Of a DNA stretch of 64,000 nt, positions 1 through 9,857 are shown one piece after another (positions within the stretch are counted from its first letter, which is position 1; every line of letters starts with the position of its first letter). Under the pieces are notes generated by a model. The model was not told where the DNA came from and did not search any database. It saw nothing but the letters and a program-made list of their open reading frames with translations. Location of the stretch: assembly GCA_025454835.1 (NCBI GenBank), contig JALONQ010000002.1:1-64000 (forward strand), read 5' to 3'. The position numbers and the translations under genes were made by a program. Source of the stretch: Bacteroidota bacterium. GTDB lineage: Bacteria; Bacteroidota; Ignavibacteria; UBA10030.

Positions 1-5
1 ATCTT

Positions 6-180
6 GCCGCAGGATGAATCCTGCGGCATGTAGGAAAGAAACCCGAAGGGTTTCATTCCTAACTGCCCCGGAATTCGTTCGTAAACCTGCCCAGGCTAAA
101 CCCGGTGGCATGTGGGAAGAAATCCGACAGAAACCCGAAGGGTTTCATTCACAACTGCCCCGGAATTCATTCCGGGGCAG
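6..180. repeat. REP-like palindromes and direct repeat beside transposase
   Basis: Four inverted repeats are packed here. A perfect 10-bp arm pair lies at 6-15/18-27. GAAACCC-gaa-GGGTTTC occurs twice (38-54 and 130-146). An 11-bp perfect arm pair with a 4-nt loop lies at 155-165/170-180. The segment from about 28-80 is repeated in modified form at about 109-170: both start with CATGT(A/G)GGAA and end in TGCCCCGGAATTC. They sit just past the 3' end of the minus-strand transposase gene, as expected for REP/BIME elements mobilised by RAYT-type enzymes. That they are its substrate is inferred from position. Confidence 0.7.
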
Positions 181-202
181 AGCCTCCCAAGTCTGGGCCA
201 CC

Positions 203-640
203 CTACTCATCCGTGCCGACTTCACCATCCATTTCAAGATCCGAGATCAGCTGGTTCTGTGCGTGATGTTCCTTCTGCCCTTCTATATACTTCCGAATGC
301 GTTTCACGGCTTCTGGGGAAACTGAAATCACGGCGAATCCTCTCTGCCATTCAAATCGCGCCATCCGTGGAGCCCGGGCCTTGTTGATCGCGAATGCCGA
401 AGCTCCCTTGAAGTGCTTGACAACCTCAGAAGGACTCAGCATGGGTGGCATACTTGCCAACACATGTATATGATCCTGAGTCCCGTTGAACGCCACGATA
501 TAGAGGCCAAGCTCAATCGCCTTTGATCTGACCACCTGCATGATGATGCGCTCCGATTCCTCATCGATATTCGGAACGCGGTTCTTCGTGGACCAATTGA
601 AGTGCAGGTAGATCCTGACCAGATTTCCAGATGATCTCAT
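203..640 (-). CDS. IS200/REP-associated (Y1) transposase
   Basis: A 145-residue HUH single-strand transposase of the Y1_Tnp family. The metal-binding HUH motif is visible as DHIHVLA near residue 90. The catalytic tyrosine is in RKYIEGQKEHH near residue 117, and the preceding WQRGFAVISVS strand is typical. Proteins of this type nick single-stranded hairpins and either move IS200 elements or act on REP palindromes (RAYTs). The flanking palindromes at 6-180 favour the second role. The C-terminal tail after EHH is short and unlike the usual F-x-E-x-x-x-L-L extension, so the gene may be end-diverged or lightly truncated. No accessory tnpB is present. Confidence 0.85.
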   Translation of the reverse strand: MRSSGNLVRIYLHFNWSTKNRVPNIDEESERIIMQVVRSKAIELGLYIVAFNGTQDHIHVLASMPPMLSPSEVVKHFKGASAFAINKARAPRMARFEWQRGFAVISVSPEAVKRIRKYIEGQKEHHAQNQLISDLEMDGEVGTDE

Positions 641-690
641 CCCCCCATCCCAGGAATGACAACCTCAGATGACGCAATGTACGTCTTCGA

Positions 691-719
691 TTGACACCTC
701 TCAAACGTTCGCCTACATT
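691..719 (+). promoter_or_regulatory. sigma-70-like promoter for lipoprotein gene
   Basis: TTGACA at 691-696 and TACATT at 714-719 are separated by exactly 17 bp. Transcription would start near 726, about 18 bases before the ATG at 744. No other gene lies between. Confidence 0.7.
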
Positions 720-743
720 GCTTCGTCATCCATCGAGGACCCT

Positions 744-1118
744 ATGCGCTTGTCTCTTGTGCTCCTGACCTTCCTGTTTCTCTCCTGCTCATCCTCCAAG
801 CCATCAGCCGAAGAGCTGGCCGCCGCCGATTTCGGGAACCCCCCGACGAACCACGTCGAGTTGCTCCGCGCATGGCTGAAGGATACCTACGGAGACTACC
901 AGCAGGCCGGTCTTCGCGACATTCAATTCGGCACACCGGCCAAGGGCTATCATATGCCCAGCGCATTGGAGAGCGGGAACCCAAGCTTCGGCTACGAGGT
1001 CGAAGTGAACTTCACGCGGCCGGCGAGTGAAGGCCGGCGGACGGTCCGCCAGCGCATGCTGGTGCTCGTCCTGATCCGGAACGATCAGGTGATCTCCTAC
1101 AAGGAAACCACTCAGTGA
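744..1118 (+). CDS. small lipoprotein of unknown function
   Basis: A 124-residue protein starting MRLSLVLL, with a short hydrophobic segment and a lipobox (LFLSC) near residue 16, so it is predicted to be lipidated and exported. The mature part is soluble, with a mixed alpha/beta look (YEVEVNFTRP, RMLVLVLI). I recognise no family. An in-frame ATG exists further upstream at 669, but the start at 744 gives a proper signal peptide and sits just after the promoter at 691-719. The stop overlaps the GTG start of the following aldo/keto reductase, which indicates co-translation. Confidence 0.75.
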   Translation: MRLSLVLLTFLFLSCSSSKPSAEELAAADFGNPPTNHVELLRAWLKDTYGDYQQAGLRDIQFGTPAKGYHMPSALESGNPSFGYEVEVNFTRPASEGRRTVRQRMLVLVLIRNDQVISYKETTQ

Positions 1119-2092
1119 GCGCCCCACGCCTCCGGATCGATCATACCGACCTGGACGTCTCCCCCGTCCTGTATGGCTGCATGAAGATCGGCGGTTCATG
1201 GACCGACGAACCGCTGGACCGCGAGGTCATCGACCGAGGGCTCACCTGCATTCGCGCGGCGCTTGACGGCGGCGTCAACTTCTTCGACCATGCCGATATC
1301 TATTGCCGCGGCAAGTCGGAGCAAGTGTTCGCCCTCGCGTGGGGCGAGCTCGGACTCCGGCGCGAACAGGTCGTCCTCCAATCCAAGTGCGGCATCCGGC
1401 GGCCGGATGAGCCTCAGGGATCGCCGCATCGCTATGACCTGAGTCGCGAGCATATCCTCTGGTCGGTCGCACAGACCCTCCAGCGTCTTAAGACCGATCA
1501 CCTCGATATCCTGCTTCTCCATCGACCCGACCCGCTCGTCCAGCCCGAAGAGGTCGCCCTCGCGTTCGAAGATCTGCGTTCACAGCGGCTTGTACGATAC
1601 TTCGGCGTCAGCAATCACAACGCAGCTCAGACGGCCCTGCTCCAGAAGGCGCTCGCACTGCCGCTCGTGGCGAACCAGCTGGAGATCAACCTCCTTCACA
1701 GCGACCTTATCGACGAAGGGGTGACCGTCGACAGCCCCCAACGGACGCGCCTCATCGGAGACGGCACCATCGACCATTGCCGGCTCCACCGGATGAGCAT
1801 TCAGGCGTATTCGCCCGTTGCCAAGGGCCGCATCACATCCCCGCCGCCCGACGCCGACGATCGGACGCGATCGGTCTCCCAGGCCGTCCATGAGACGGCC
1901 CGGCAACGCGGTTGCTCGGCCGACGCCGTCCAACTGGCGTGGCTGCTCCGGCATCCGGGGCAGATCCAACCCGTCCTGGGCTCCACAGATCCTCAGCGCA
2001 TCAAGGGATCGCTGGAGTCGATGGGAATGGAATTGACGAGGGAGGAATGGTACCGACTCTTCACGGCAGGCCGGGGGCGCGCGCTTCCGTAG
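1115..2092 (+). CDS. aldo/keto reductase
   Basis: A 325-residue NAD(P)H-dependent oxidoreductase with a TIM-barrel aldo/keto reductase fold, probably cytoplasmic. The catalytic set is visible: Asp58 and Tyr63 in FDHADIY, Lys91 in LQSKCGI and His136 in LLLHRPDP. The cofactor region near the C-terminus (PVLGSTDPQRIKGSL) is also conserved. The layout resembles the YdhF-type branch. The start is GTG at 1115, overlapping the stop of the lipoprotein gene, and gives the usual family N-terminus. The substrate cannot be told from sequence. Confidence 0.9.
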   Translation: MSAPRLRIDHTDLDVSPVLYGCMKIGGSWTDEPLDREVIDRGLTCIRAALDGGVNFFDHADIYCRGKSEQVFALAWGELGLRREQVVLQSKCGIRRPDEPQGSPHRYDLSREHILWSVAQTLQRLKTDHLDILLLHRPDPLVQPEEVALAFEDLRSQRLVRYFGVSNHNAAQTALLQKALALPLVANQLEINLLHSDLIDEGVTVDSPQRTRLIGDGTIDHCRLHRMSIQAYSPVAKGRITSPPPDADDRTRSVSQAVHETARQRGCSADAVQLAWLLRHPGQIQPVLGSTDPQRIKGSLESMGMELTREEWYRLFTAGRGRALP

Positions 2093-2120
2093 AGCGCTGC
2101 GCCCTGAGGAGCAAAGGCAG

Positions 2121-2181
2121 CCCGGTCGAAGCCGGGGCCTGAAGCGTCAAGAGCGCCTGTCGAGGTCGACCTAACGCTCTT
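2121..2181. terminator. tandem hairpins between convergent genes
   Basis: Two hairpins fill the gap between the aldo/keto reductase (+) and proline dehydrogenase (-): CCCGG/CCGGG at 2121-2136, and AAGAGCG/CGCTCTT at 2149-2181 followed by CCGTTCTTTGG. The position suggests bidirectional termination. The T-tract is weak, so function is inferred. Confidence 0.45.
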
Positions 2182-2267
2182 CCGTTCTTTGGCACGCCCT
2201 GACGCGAGGCGAGATGACCTTCTGCGTGCTTAGCATCCGTCCGGATGTTGAGCGACGTCGCGGCCGA

Positions 2268-3194
2268 TCACGGGAGGATGTTTCTCACGACGAACCACAC
2301 GTTGGCAGGCCGCTCCGCCAGGCGCCTCATGTACCAGGGGAACCAGTACTCGCCATACGCCACGAGCACCCGCATGCGGTAGCCCTTCGCGGCAAGGCGC
2401 CGTTGTTCTCCGGTCTGGATACCGTAGAGCATCGTGAACTCCGGCGCCGTTCTCTGCAGTCCCAATCGCTCGGCTTCCGCAGCGATCCGGCGAACAAGCG
2501 TCAAATCGTGCGTGCCGTACTGAAGGATCGCTTTCGTGCGATCGACGGCCTTCAGGTAGTCGGCGCAGAGCCGGAAGAACGCTTCATCCACCTCAGACTT
2601 TTCCGGAAAGGCCACGCTCGGCGGTTCCTTGTACGCCCCCTTCACCATGCGTACGGCCGCCCCCGCCTCCATGAGCGAATCGAGGTCCTTCGGGGTCCGA
2701 CGCAGGTACGACTGCAGGCAGATGCCGATGTTCGGGAATGCTGCATGGATGCGCTTGAAGATCTCGAGCGTGACCTCGACGTACGACGATTGCTCCATGT
2801 CGATCCACGTGAACTGTCCGAGCCGTGCCGCCTTCTCCGTGATCGACCGCATGCCGCGGTAGGCGAGGTCGGGATCGATGTCCAGGCCGAGTTGCGTGAG
2901 CTTCGTGGAGATGTGCGTGTCGAGGCCTCTTCGCTTCACCTGGTCGGCCACCGTCAGATAGTGGTCACGCACGCCGTTCGCCTCTTCGGCATTCGTGACG
3001 TTCTCACCCAATCGAGTGAACGTGCTGGCGATCCCGGCCGCCCGAAGCTCCTCGGCCGCCCGCAGCGCCGACTCCAGGTCCTCGCCCGGCATGAATCGTC
3101 TGACCGCCCTCCGGACGAACCGATAGCGCGGCAATGTGCGACGCAACCCCGGGCTTTGCGAAGCCCACAGCAGCGCATTGCGCATCATGCCCAT
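2268..3194 (-). CDS. proline dehydrogenase (monofunctional)
   Basis: A 308-residue FAD-dependent proline dehydrogenase that oxidises proline to pyrroline-5-carboxylate. The barrel motifs appear in order: ISTKLTQLGLDID, TWIDMEQSSYVEVTL, GICLQSYLRRTPKDL, VRMVKGAYKEP, LQYGTHD, and the C-terminal RRLAERPANVWF substrate helix with paired arginines. Its length fits single-domain bacterial PRODH and there is no PutA aldehyde dehydrogenase part. The start at 3194 is chosen because AAGGGAGG lies 7 bases before it; a longer in-frame opening to 3236 lacks such a site. It is the last gene of a long minus-strand run. No P5C dehydrogenase is in view. Confidence 0.92.
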   Translation of the reverse strand: MGMMRNALLWASQSPGLRRTLPRYRFVRRAVRRFMPGEDLESALRAAEELRAAGIASTFTRLGENVTNAEEANGVRDHYLTVADQVKRRGLDTHISTKLTQLGLDIDPDLAYRGMRSITEKAARLGQFTWIDMEQSSYVEVTLEIFKRIHAAFPNIGICLQSYLRRTPKDLDSLMEAGAAVRMVKGAYKEPPSVAFPEKSEVDEAFFRLCADYLKAVDRTKAILQYGTHDLTLVRRIAAEAERLGLQRTAPEFTMLYGIQTGEQRRLAAKGYRMRVLVAYGEYWFPWYMRRLAERPANVWFVVRNILP

Positions 3195-3370
3195 GCACGA
3201 ACCTCCCTTGCCGTTCAGCCTGCTCAACAGCCACAATCAGCGCAAAGCTCACAGAGCGCGATGAGCCTCAGGCTCCTTGACTGTCGACTCCATCGCCCTG
3301 ACATCGAGGGTCGCCCACCGCGCAACCGTCGGTCAGATGGATGAACATTTCTTCCGAGGCGCGGCGCTGC

Positions 3371-4162
3371 CTACATGACCGACTTCACCAATCCGCCGTC
3401 GACGAGCAACGACGCGCCCGTGATGTAGGACGCGGCGTCCGACAGCAGGAACACGGCAGCGTTCGCGAACTCGTCAACGTTCCCGTAGCGTCCGAGGGCG
3501 ATCGTCCTCTCTGTTCGCGCTTTTTGTTCCTCGGGAGCGATACCTTCCTTCGCCGCGCGGATCGCGTCGAGCTCCCGAACACGGTCCGTATCGATGCGAC
3601 CGGGCAAGATAACGTTCACGCGGATCTTGAACGGAGCCAGTTCCACGGCCAGCGTCTTCGACAACGCCGCCACCGCGGGGCGCTCAACGTTCGACAGCGC
3701 CAGGCTGGCGATCGGCTCTCGGATCGAGGTGGATGTATTGAAGAGGATGCTTCCTCCGCCGCGGGCCTTCATCGACGGGACGACCGCCCGCGCCATGCGG
3801 ATCGAGCTCAGCACCAGCAGCTCGTGCGCATCCTTCCAGGCGTTGTCGTCGAACGATAGGACCGTTCCCGATGCCGGGCCTCCCGTGTTGGCGAAGAGCC
3901 GGTCAACGCCGCCGAAGCGCTCGACCGTTGCGGCCGCCCAATGATCGATGGCACCGGCCAGATGCAGATCGGCGGGATACGTGTGCACCTCCGCGCCCGT
4001 CTCCTTCGTCAGACGCTCGCCTGCAGATCTCAGTGTCGCCTCGTTCCGGGCCGCCAACGACACCTTGGCCCCTTCCATCGCCAACGCCCTGGCAACGGCG
4101 AAGCCCATGCCGCGGCTGGCACCCGCCACCATTGCGACCATTCCCCGAAGCCTCAGATCCAT
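3371..4162 (-). CDS. SDR-family oxidoreductase lacking canonical Tyr/Lys
   Basis: A 263-residue Rossmann protein with the SDR cofactor loop GASRGMG near residue 14, NTGG near 92 and a C-terminal ITGASLLVDGG strand. At the place of the catalytic YxxxK motif the sequence reads ALSNVERPAVAALSKTLA, so the usual tyrosine and lysine are replaced (S and R). The FabG-like subgroup with LSNxxR motifs is known to deviate from the catalytic tetrad in this way. Activity and substrate are therefore uncertain. AAGGAGG lies 6 bases before the ATG. The start overlaps the end of the DapA-like gene by 10 bases, so the two are probably made together. Confidence 0.88.
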   Translation of the reverse strand: MDLRLRGMVAMVAGASRGMGFAVARALAMEGAKVSLAARNEATLRSAGERLTKETGAEVHTYPADLHLAGAIDHWAAATVERFGGVDRLFANTGGPASGTVLSFDDNAWKDAHELLVLSSIRMARAVVPSMKARGGGSILFNTSTSIREPIASLALSNVERPAVAALSKTLAVELAPFKIRVNVILPGRIDTDRVRELDAIRAAKEGIAPEEQKARTERTIALGRYGNVDEFANAAVFLLSDAASYITGASLLVDGGLVKSVM

Positions 4163-5067
4163 GGTGCATCCTCCTTCCCGTGGTAATAGGCAAGCAGCGT
4201 ATCGAGCATGCGTTGTGTCAGCGGGTCGGCCTGCGGCGCCGGCGGCCGAACGCGAGCGTTGGCGATCGCCCCGCGCCGCCGCAGGACCTCTTTGCGGATC
4301 GCCATCCCCACACCCTCCTGAAACTCGAATCGCATGAGCGGCACGAACCGATAGAACAGGTCAGCCGCCTTCCGATGGTCACCCGAGCGATACGTCTTGA
4401 CGATGTCGACAAGGATCTCGGGATATGCGAAGCCGGTCATGGCGCCGTCAGCGCCCGCGATGAGTTCTTCCAACAGATACACGCCGCCCAGTCCGCCCAG
4501 GACCTTCACCGGATGGTCGGCCGCTTCCGCCCGGATGCGCGTGACCTTCGACGGCGTGGGCGCGTCCTCGAGTTTGATACAGGCGATCGCCGCGACCTCA
4601 TGCGCGATACGGACGAGCAGCGCCGCCTCCATCGCAAATCCCGAGATGGGTGGAAAATCCTGAAGGACGATCGGCACGTCGACCGCGTCGGCCACCGCCT
4701 TGAAGTGCGACACAACCGCATCGGAATTGAGCTTTGGCATCCGAGGCGGGCTGATCATCACCGCCGAGGCCCCGGCCTCTTTGGCCGTTCTGGTGAACTC
4801 GATGCACGTGCGGAATCCTTCCGCCGTCGTGCCGACGACGACGGGCACGCGACCGGCGACATGCCCGATCACGGTCTCGAGCACGACGGACCGCTCACGC
4901 TCCGAAAGCCTGGCGACCTCGCTCGTCACACCCAGCGCGGTGAAGCCATTGACGCCCGCGGCAATGAACAGGTCGATGATCTTCTTCAGCCCGGCGACGT
5001 CGATCTCGTCGGCAGGCGTGAATGGCGTGGGCAGGACAGAGTAGACGCCTTCGAATCGAGGTTTCAT
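4153..5067 (-). CDS. DapA/NAL-family aldolase, not a true DHDPS
   Basis: A 304-residue class I aldolase-type TIM barrel of the dihydrodipicolinate synthase/N-acetylneuraminate lyase superfamily. The Schiff-base lysine is visible in ACIKLEDAPTP, and the substrate-loop region reads GVTSEVARLS in place of the usual GTTGE. Where DapA has the YNxPxR motif with catalytic tyrosine, this protein has LQDFPPISG, so lysine biosynthesis is unlikely. A sugar-acid aldolase or dehydratase role is more plausible. It overlaps the SDR gene downstream, so the pair may act on one hydroxy- or keto-acid pathway (inference). Confidence 0.85.
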   Translation of the reverse strand: MKPRFEGVYSVLPTPFTPADEIDVAGLKKIIDLFIAAGVNGFTALGVTSEVARLSERERSVVLETVIGHVAGRVPVVVGTTAEGFRTCIEFTRTAKEAGASAVMISPPRMPKLNSDAVVSHFKAVADAVDVPIVLQDFPPISGFAMEAALLVRIAHEVAAIACIKLEDAPTPSKVTRIRAEAADHPVKVLGGLGGVYLLEELIAGADGAMTGFAYPEILVDIVKTYRSGDHRKAADLFYRFVPLMRFEFQEGVGMAIRKEVLRRRGAIANARVRPPAPQADPLTQRMLDTLLAYYHGKEDAPWI

Positions 5068-5100
5068 GGTTCGTTCCGGGATGGACGATGACCGTATGGA

Positions 5101-5700
5101 TCAGGCGGGTTTGCGCGCCAGCACTTGCGCAACAGCGCTCCACCCGTCGTGCAGCACTCCCTCGTGTATGTCGCGTTCGATCTCTCGGGCGATCACGTAG
5201 TCGAGTCCCGACAACTCCCGACGGAGGTCCTCGATCGTCGGGAGCAACTCCGGATCGGTCGGCCCGCCCGTGCCGTGCTCCAGCTGTTTCGGCGTGTATG
5301 ATTCGACGACGAGCACGCCCCCGGGCCGCAATCCCTTCTTGACCCCTTCATGCAGCGCCGTCCGGACCGGCGCGGGGAGGTGGACGAAGATCTCCACGAT
5401 GCCGCTCCATGCCGACGGTGCGAACGGGACTTCGGCCAGGTCGGCGCACACCGTCTCGAGGTGGACGCCTCTGGATGCCGCGAGCTGTTCGGCCTTCGCC
5501 AATCCGACCGGGGACCAATCGATCGCGGTGACGGCATGTCCCCGCTCCGCCAGAAAGACGGCGTTGCGCCCCTCGCCCTCTCCGACGCAAAGCACAGGGC
5601 CCCGGGGGATCTGGTCGGCGATCGACGCCAGAAAATCATTCGGCGCCGTGCCGTAGGCGTAGGCCTCCGTCCGGTAACGTTGGTCCCAGACTCTGGACAT
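5101..5700 (-). CDS. class I SAM-dependent methyltransferase
   Basis: A 199-residue methyltransferase. The SAM-binding motif I reads VLCVGEGEGRNAVFLAERG near residue 35, followed by the acidic turn AIDWSP and the motif IV region GIVEIFVHLP. Size and layout resemble TehB-like and thiopurine-type small methyltransferases. The N-terminus WDQRYRTEAYAYGTAPNDFL is typical of that group. The substrate is unknown. It lies between galT and the aldolase on the same strand with short gaps, so it is probably co-transcribed, with no functional link evident. Confidence 0.87.
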   Translation of the reverse strand: MSRVWDQRYRTEAYAYGTAPNDFLASIADQIPRGPVLCVGEGEGRNAVFLAERGHAVTAIDWSPVGLAKAEQLAASRGVHLETVCADLAEVPFAPSAWSGIVEIFVHLPAPVRTALHEGVKKGLRPGGVLVVESYTPKQLEHGTGGPTDPELLPTIEDLRRELSGLDYVIAREIERDIHEGVLHDGWSAVAQVLARKPA

Positions 5701-5743
5701 GCGTGCGCGCGTGCCTTCTCTGCGAACGGCGGCCGATCGGCTC

Positions 5744-6745
5744 TCAGCCTTTCGGCGTCACCTCGCGCAGGAAGCGGGCACTCTCCTCGGGGATGGATGG
5801 GTTGATGAAGATGCCGCTGCCCATTTCGAACCCCGCGGCGATCGAGATGCGCGGCACGATCGAGATGTACCAGTGGAAGGCGTCCGATTGGACCATTCTG
5901 ACCGGCAGCGACCGGATCAGCAGGTTATAGTCGGGGTCGTTGAGCCCCGCGTGCAGCTTTCCGAGGAGCGTGCGGAGGATCGCTGCCAGGTCCGCCAGCT
6001 CCTCGTCGGTCGAGGCGTCGAACGAGGACATGTGCCGAAGCGGAAAGACCCACAGATGGAACGGCGACAGCGCGGCGTACGGGATGAAGGCGACGAAGTT
6101 TCGGTTGGCGCAGATGACACGGTCGGCCACCGAACGTTCATCGCGGGCGGTGCGACAGAAGACGCACTCTCCTGTTTCGTCAAAGTACCGCACGGCGATC
6201 TCAAGCCGGTTGCGGACCTGTGTTGGAACGATGGGCGTCGCCACGATCTGCGAATGTGGATGGGGCTGCGACGTGCCTGCGGCCGCGCCGTGGTTCCTGA
6301 AGATGACGACCGCCTCAATGCGCGGATCGGTGCGGAGCTCCTGGTATCGCTTCCGATAGACGCCCAACAACGCAGACAGTTCGTCGAGAGACGCCTGGTG
6401 CAAATGGAGGTCGTGCCGCCGATTCTCGATGACCACTTCGTGATGGCCGACGGCGTTCATCGAGCGGTAGATGCCGTTCAGCTTGCGCATCGGAAGGCCT
6501 TCGCGGACGAGGGCCGGATACTTGTTGGCGATGACCCGGATGCGCCAACCCTCCGGGCTGTCAACGCGGGTGTGCTCCTCGGCGGTGTCAGCTTCGCGGC
6601 CTGGACAGAACGGACAATGAGGATCGTATGTCAGTGGCGGAGGGGTCGCGACGCGCGGCACGGCAAAGGCGTCGGGACGGCGTGCGCGCTCCGTGGCGAT
6701 GATGACCCAATCACGGGTGACGATATTCTGCCGGAGTTCGGGCAT
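5744..6745 (-). CDS. galT: galactose-1-phosphate uridylyltransferase
   Basis: A 333-residue GalT that exchanges UMP between UDP-glucose and galactose-1-phosphate (Leloir pathway). It has the two zinc-type cysteine pairs (CPFCPG and CVFCRT) and the nucleotidylated active site GAAAGTSQPHPHSQI with the HPH triad, plus the second-domain histidines in FHLWVFPLRH. The frame stays open upstream to 6940, but family members begin at the MPELRQ equivalent, so 6745 is preferred. No clear Shine-Dalgarno decides this. If 6745 is right, 245 bases separate it from the gene ahead, leaving room for its own promoter. No galK or galE is nearby. Confidence 0.92.
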   Translation of the reverse strand: MPELRQNIVTRDWVIIATERARRPDAFAVPRVATPPPLTYDPHCPFCPGREADTAEEHTRVDSPEGWRIRVIANKYPALVREGLPMRKLNGIYRSMNAVGHHEVVIENRRHDLHLHQASLDELSALLGVYRKRYQELRTDPRIEAVVIFRNHGAAAGTSQPHPHSQIVATPIVPTQVRNRLEIAVRYFDETGECVFCRTARDERSVADRVICANRNFVAFIPYAALSPFHLWVFPLRHMSSFDASTDEELADLAAILRTLLGKLHAGLNDPDYNLLIRSLPVRMVQSDAFHWYISIVPRISIAAGFEMGSGIFINPSIPEESARFLREVTPKG

Positions 6746-6990
6746 TGGTTCGCAATGTACGTCTCCGTTCATCATGCCGCAATCGATCGGAGGCGATCTG
6801 CAGGGAAAAGGCACGGGAACGCCCATGGGCATGACCGATGCGAACAGGTCGCCGATCTCCACCTCGCTCATGAAGAGCAGGAGCGACGGGAAGAGGCGAT
6901 CGGAGAAGGCCGTGGCGCAACGCCCGAACGCACCATGCAAGCGAGCGGGCCGCGGACATCACATCGGTTGGTCTTGCGCCGGTGAGGGGT

Positions 6991-8226
<1,236 letters not shown>

Positions 8227-8245
8227 GGTCCCGCGGACGAACCGC

Positions 8246-9841
8246 TTACGCTCGTTCCTGATACCACCACCGCCGCACGACGTCGCTCACGTCGGTCGGG
8301 GCTTGACGCAACTTCCACTTGTCGAAGAACTTGATGTCCGCGCTGGTCGGCTCAGGCTCTGGCATGTCGACCTGTACCCGGAGCGGCATCGGCACCGCAT
8401 CTCCGACCACGAGCGCTTCGCCCGGACGGAGCGAAGGCAGCAGGTTCTCCAGACCGGGGAACGTATCAGCGACGAGCCGACGGACGTAGTTCTGGTCGAC
8501 GGGGTTCGTCAGCCTGAGCACGACGAAATTGTTGCACTGCGAGAGGATCGTTTCAGAGATGTCGGACGGCCGTTGGCTGACGATCATACAACTGACGCCG
8601 TATTTCCGTCCTTCTTTGGCGATGCGCTCGATGGTGCGCCGGGCCGCGCGGGTCCCGTCTCCCGACGAAGAAAGGTAGTTGTGCGCTTCTTCAAAGACAA
8701 GCAGGATGGGAAATTCGCGGCGATTGGTGTTCCAGAAATTGAAATCGAAGGCCAATCGGGCCACCAGCGAAACGATCGTATTCACGATGTCGAACGGCAC
8801 GCCGCTCATGTCCATGATCGTGATCTTCGACTTGCCGCTCATGCCGAACATCTTTCCGAGCAGTTCCTCGATGGTCGATGAGTGGATGTACAACCGCGGC
8901 CGGAACAGGAAGTCGTAGCGGGGATCGTTCAACTTCGTGTCGAGCTGGACGAGGAACCGGGCGAACTTGCCCTGGAACGGCCCTCCGGCTTCGCTGTCCA
9001 GCGCTTCGATCTTCGTCCGCACCTCCGTGAGGTTGTAGTAAACCGGCGTGTCGACCGTGAGCACATTCTTGAGCTCGGGGTTCTGGTCTCGCTTCGCCTG
9101 GTAGACCAGGTCCTTGAGCACGGTGATCTGCGTGGCCGCGTTCTCATCCGTGTCGTCGATGAAAAGCTCCAGCAGTTCCTGGAAGTTCATCAGCCAGAAC
9201 GGAAGCTCGAGCTCGGTCAAGTTCAGATACTGGCTGTTCTCCGGGAACGCGCTCTGATACTCGTTATGGATGTCGAGGATGATGACATTCGTATCCGGAT
9301 AGCCGACGACCTTCTGGAGGATGGAGGCCACCGTCGACGACTTGCCCGACCCGCTGGCGCCAACAACGGCAAGGTGCTTGCCGAAGAAGCGGTTCGGGTC
9401 GAGGTAGGCGCGCTCATTCTCGAACAGCGAGAGCCGACCGATGGAGAACCCGTATCGTTGGTAGACGGAGAATGCGACCGACAGATCCTTGTCTTCCAGC
9501 AGATATACGGGCGTATCGGCCGTCGGGAACGTCGAGACCCCCCTCTCGAACATGCCGTTCCTCACCATCCCGACGAGCGTCACGTTCATCTGATAGATCG
9601 AATGGATGCTCCCGTTCTCATGGACCCCCACCTTGTGGAAGCCGGCGATCATGCCGAGCAGGACCGACTTGTTGACGGGGACGAGCACATAGGTGCCGAT
9701 CTGACCGATCGGATAGCTCTTGCCGTTCAGCGGCAGGATGAGCTTCGACACTTTCGGGTCGATCTCGACCGTCAGTCCGCTCGTCGTGACGTCTCGCACG
9801 AAGCCGATCCGCTTCTGTTCCCAGTTCGCAGGCGTGGACAT
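8246..9841 (-). CDS. HerA-like hexameric ATPase
   Basis: A 531-residue ATPase of the HerA/FtsK superfamily. An N-terminal beta-barrel region (~1-140) precedes the Walker A GASGSGKSSTV (~175), a Walker B with LLVFEEAHNYLS (~400), and the C-terminal TRAARRTIERIAKEGRKYGVS and SQRPSDISETILSQCN motifs typical of HerA. HerA normally works with the nuclease NurA in DNA end processing or in phage-defence modules, but no NurA, SIR2 or other nuclease adjoins it. It sits between a hybrid kinase and a receiver protein with 16-19 base gaps, so it is likely part of that signalling operon. What DNA task it has there is unknown. Confidence 0.87.
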   Translation of the reverse strand: MSTPANWEQKRIGFVRDVTTSGLTVEIDPKVSKLILPLNGKSYPIGQIGTYVLVPVNKSVLLGMIAGFHKVGVHENGSIHSIYQMNVTLVGMVRNGMFERGVSTFPTADTPVYLLEDKDLSVAFSVYQRYGFSIGRLSLFENERAYLDPNRFFGKHLAVVGASGSGKSSTVASILQKVVGYPDTNVIILDIHNEYQSAFPENSQYLNLTELELPFWLMNFQELLELFIDDTDENAATQITVLKDLVYQAKRDQNPELKNVLTVDTPVYYNLTEVRTKIEALDSEAGGPFQGKFARFLVQLDTKLNDPRYDFLFRPRLYIHSSTIEELLGKMFGMSGKSKITIMDMSGVPFDIVNTIVSLVARLAFDFNFWNTNRREFPILLVFEEAHNYLSSSGDGTRAARRTIERIAKEGRKYGVSCMIVSQRPSDISETILSQCNNFVVLRLTNPVDQNYVRRLVADTFPGLENLLPSLRPGEALVVGDAVPMPLRVQVDMPEPEPTSADIKFFDKWKLRQAPTDVSDVVRRWWYQERA

Positions 9842-9857
9842 GATGCGTTCCCTTGGC

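Noticed and set aside
1-180. CRISPR array
   Set aside because: The repeats are palindromic, differ in spacing and occur only about twice, with no spacer regularity and no cas gene.
6746-6940. N-terminal extension of GalT to 6940
   Set aside because: The 65 extra residues look unstructured and unlike GalT family starts. MPELRQ at 6745 is the normal N-terminus.
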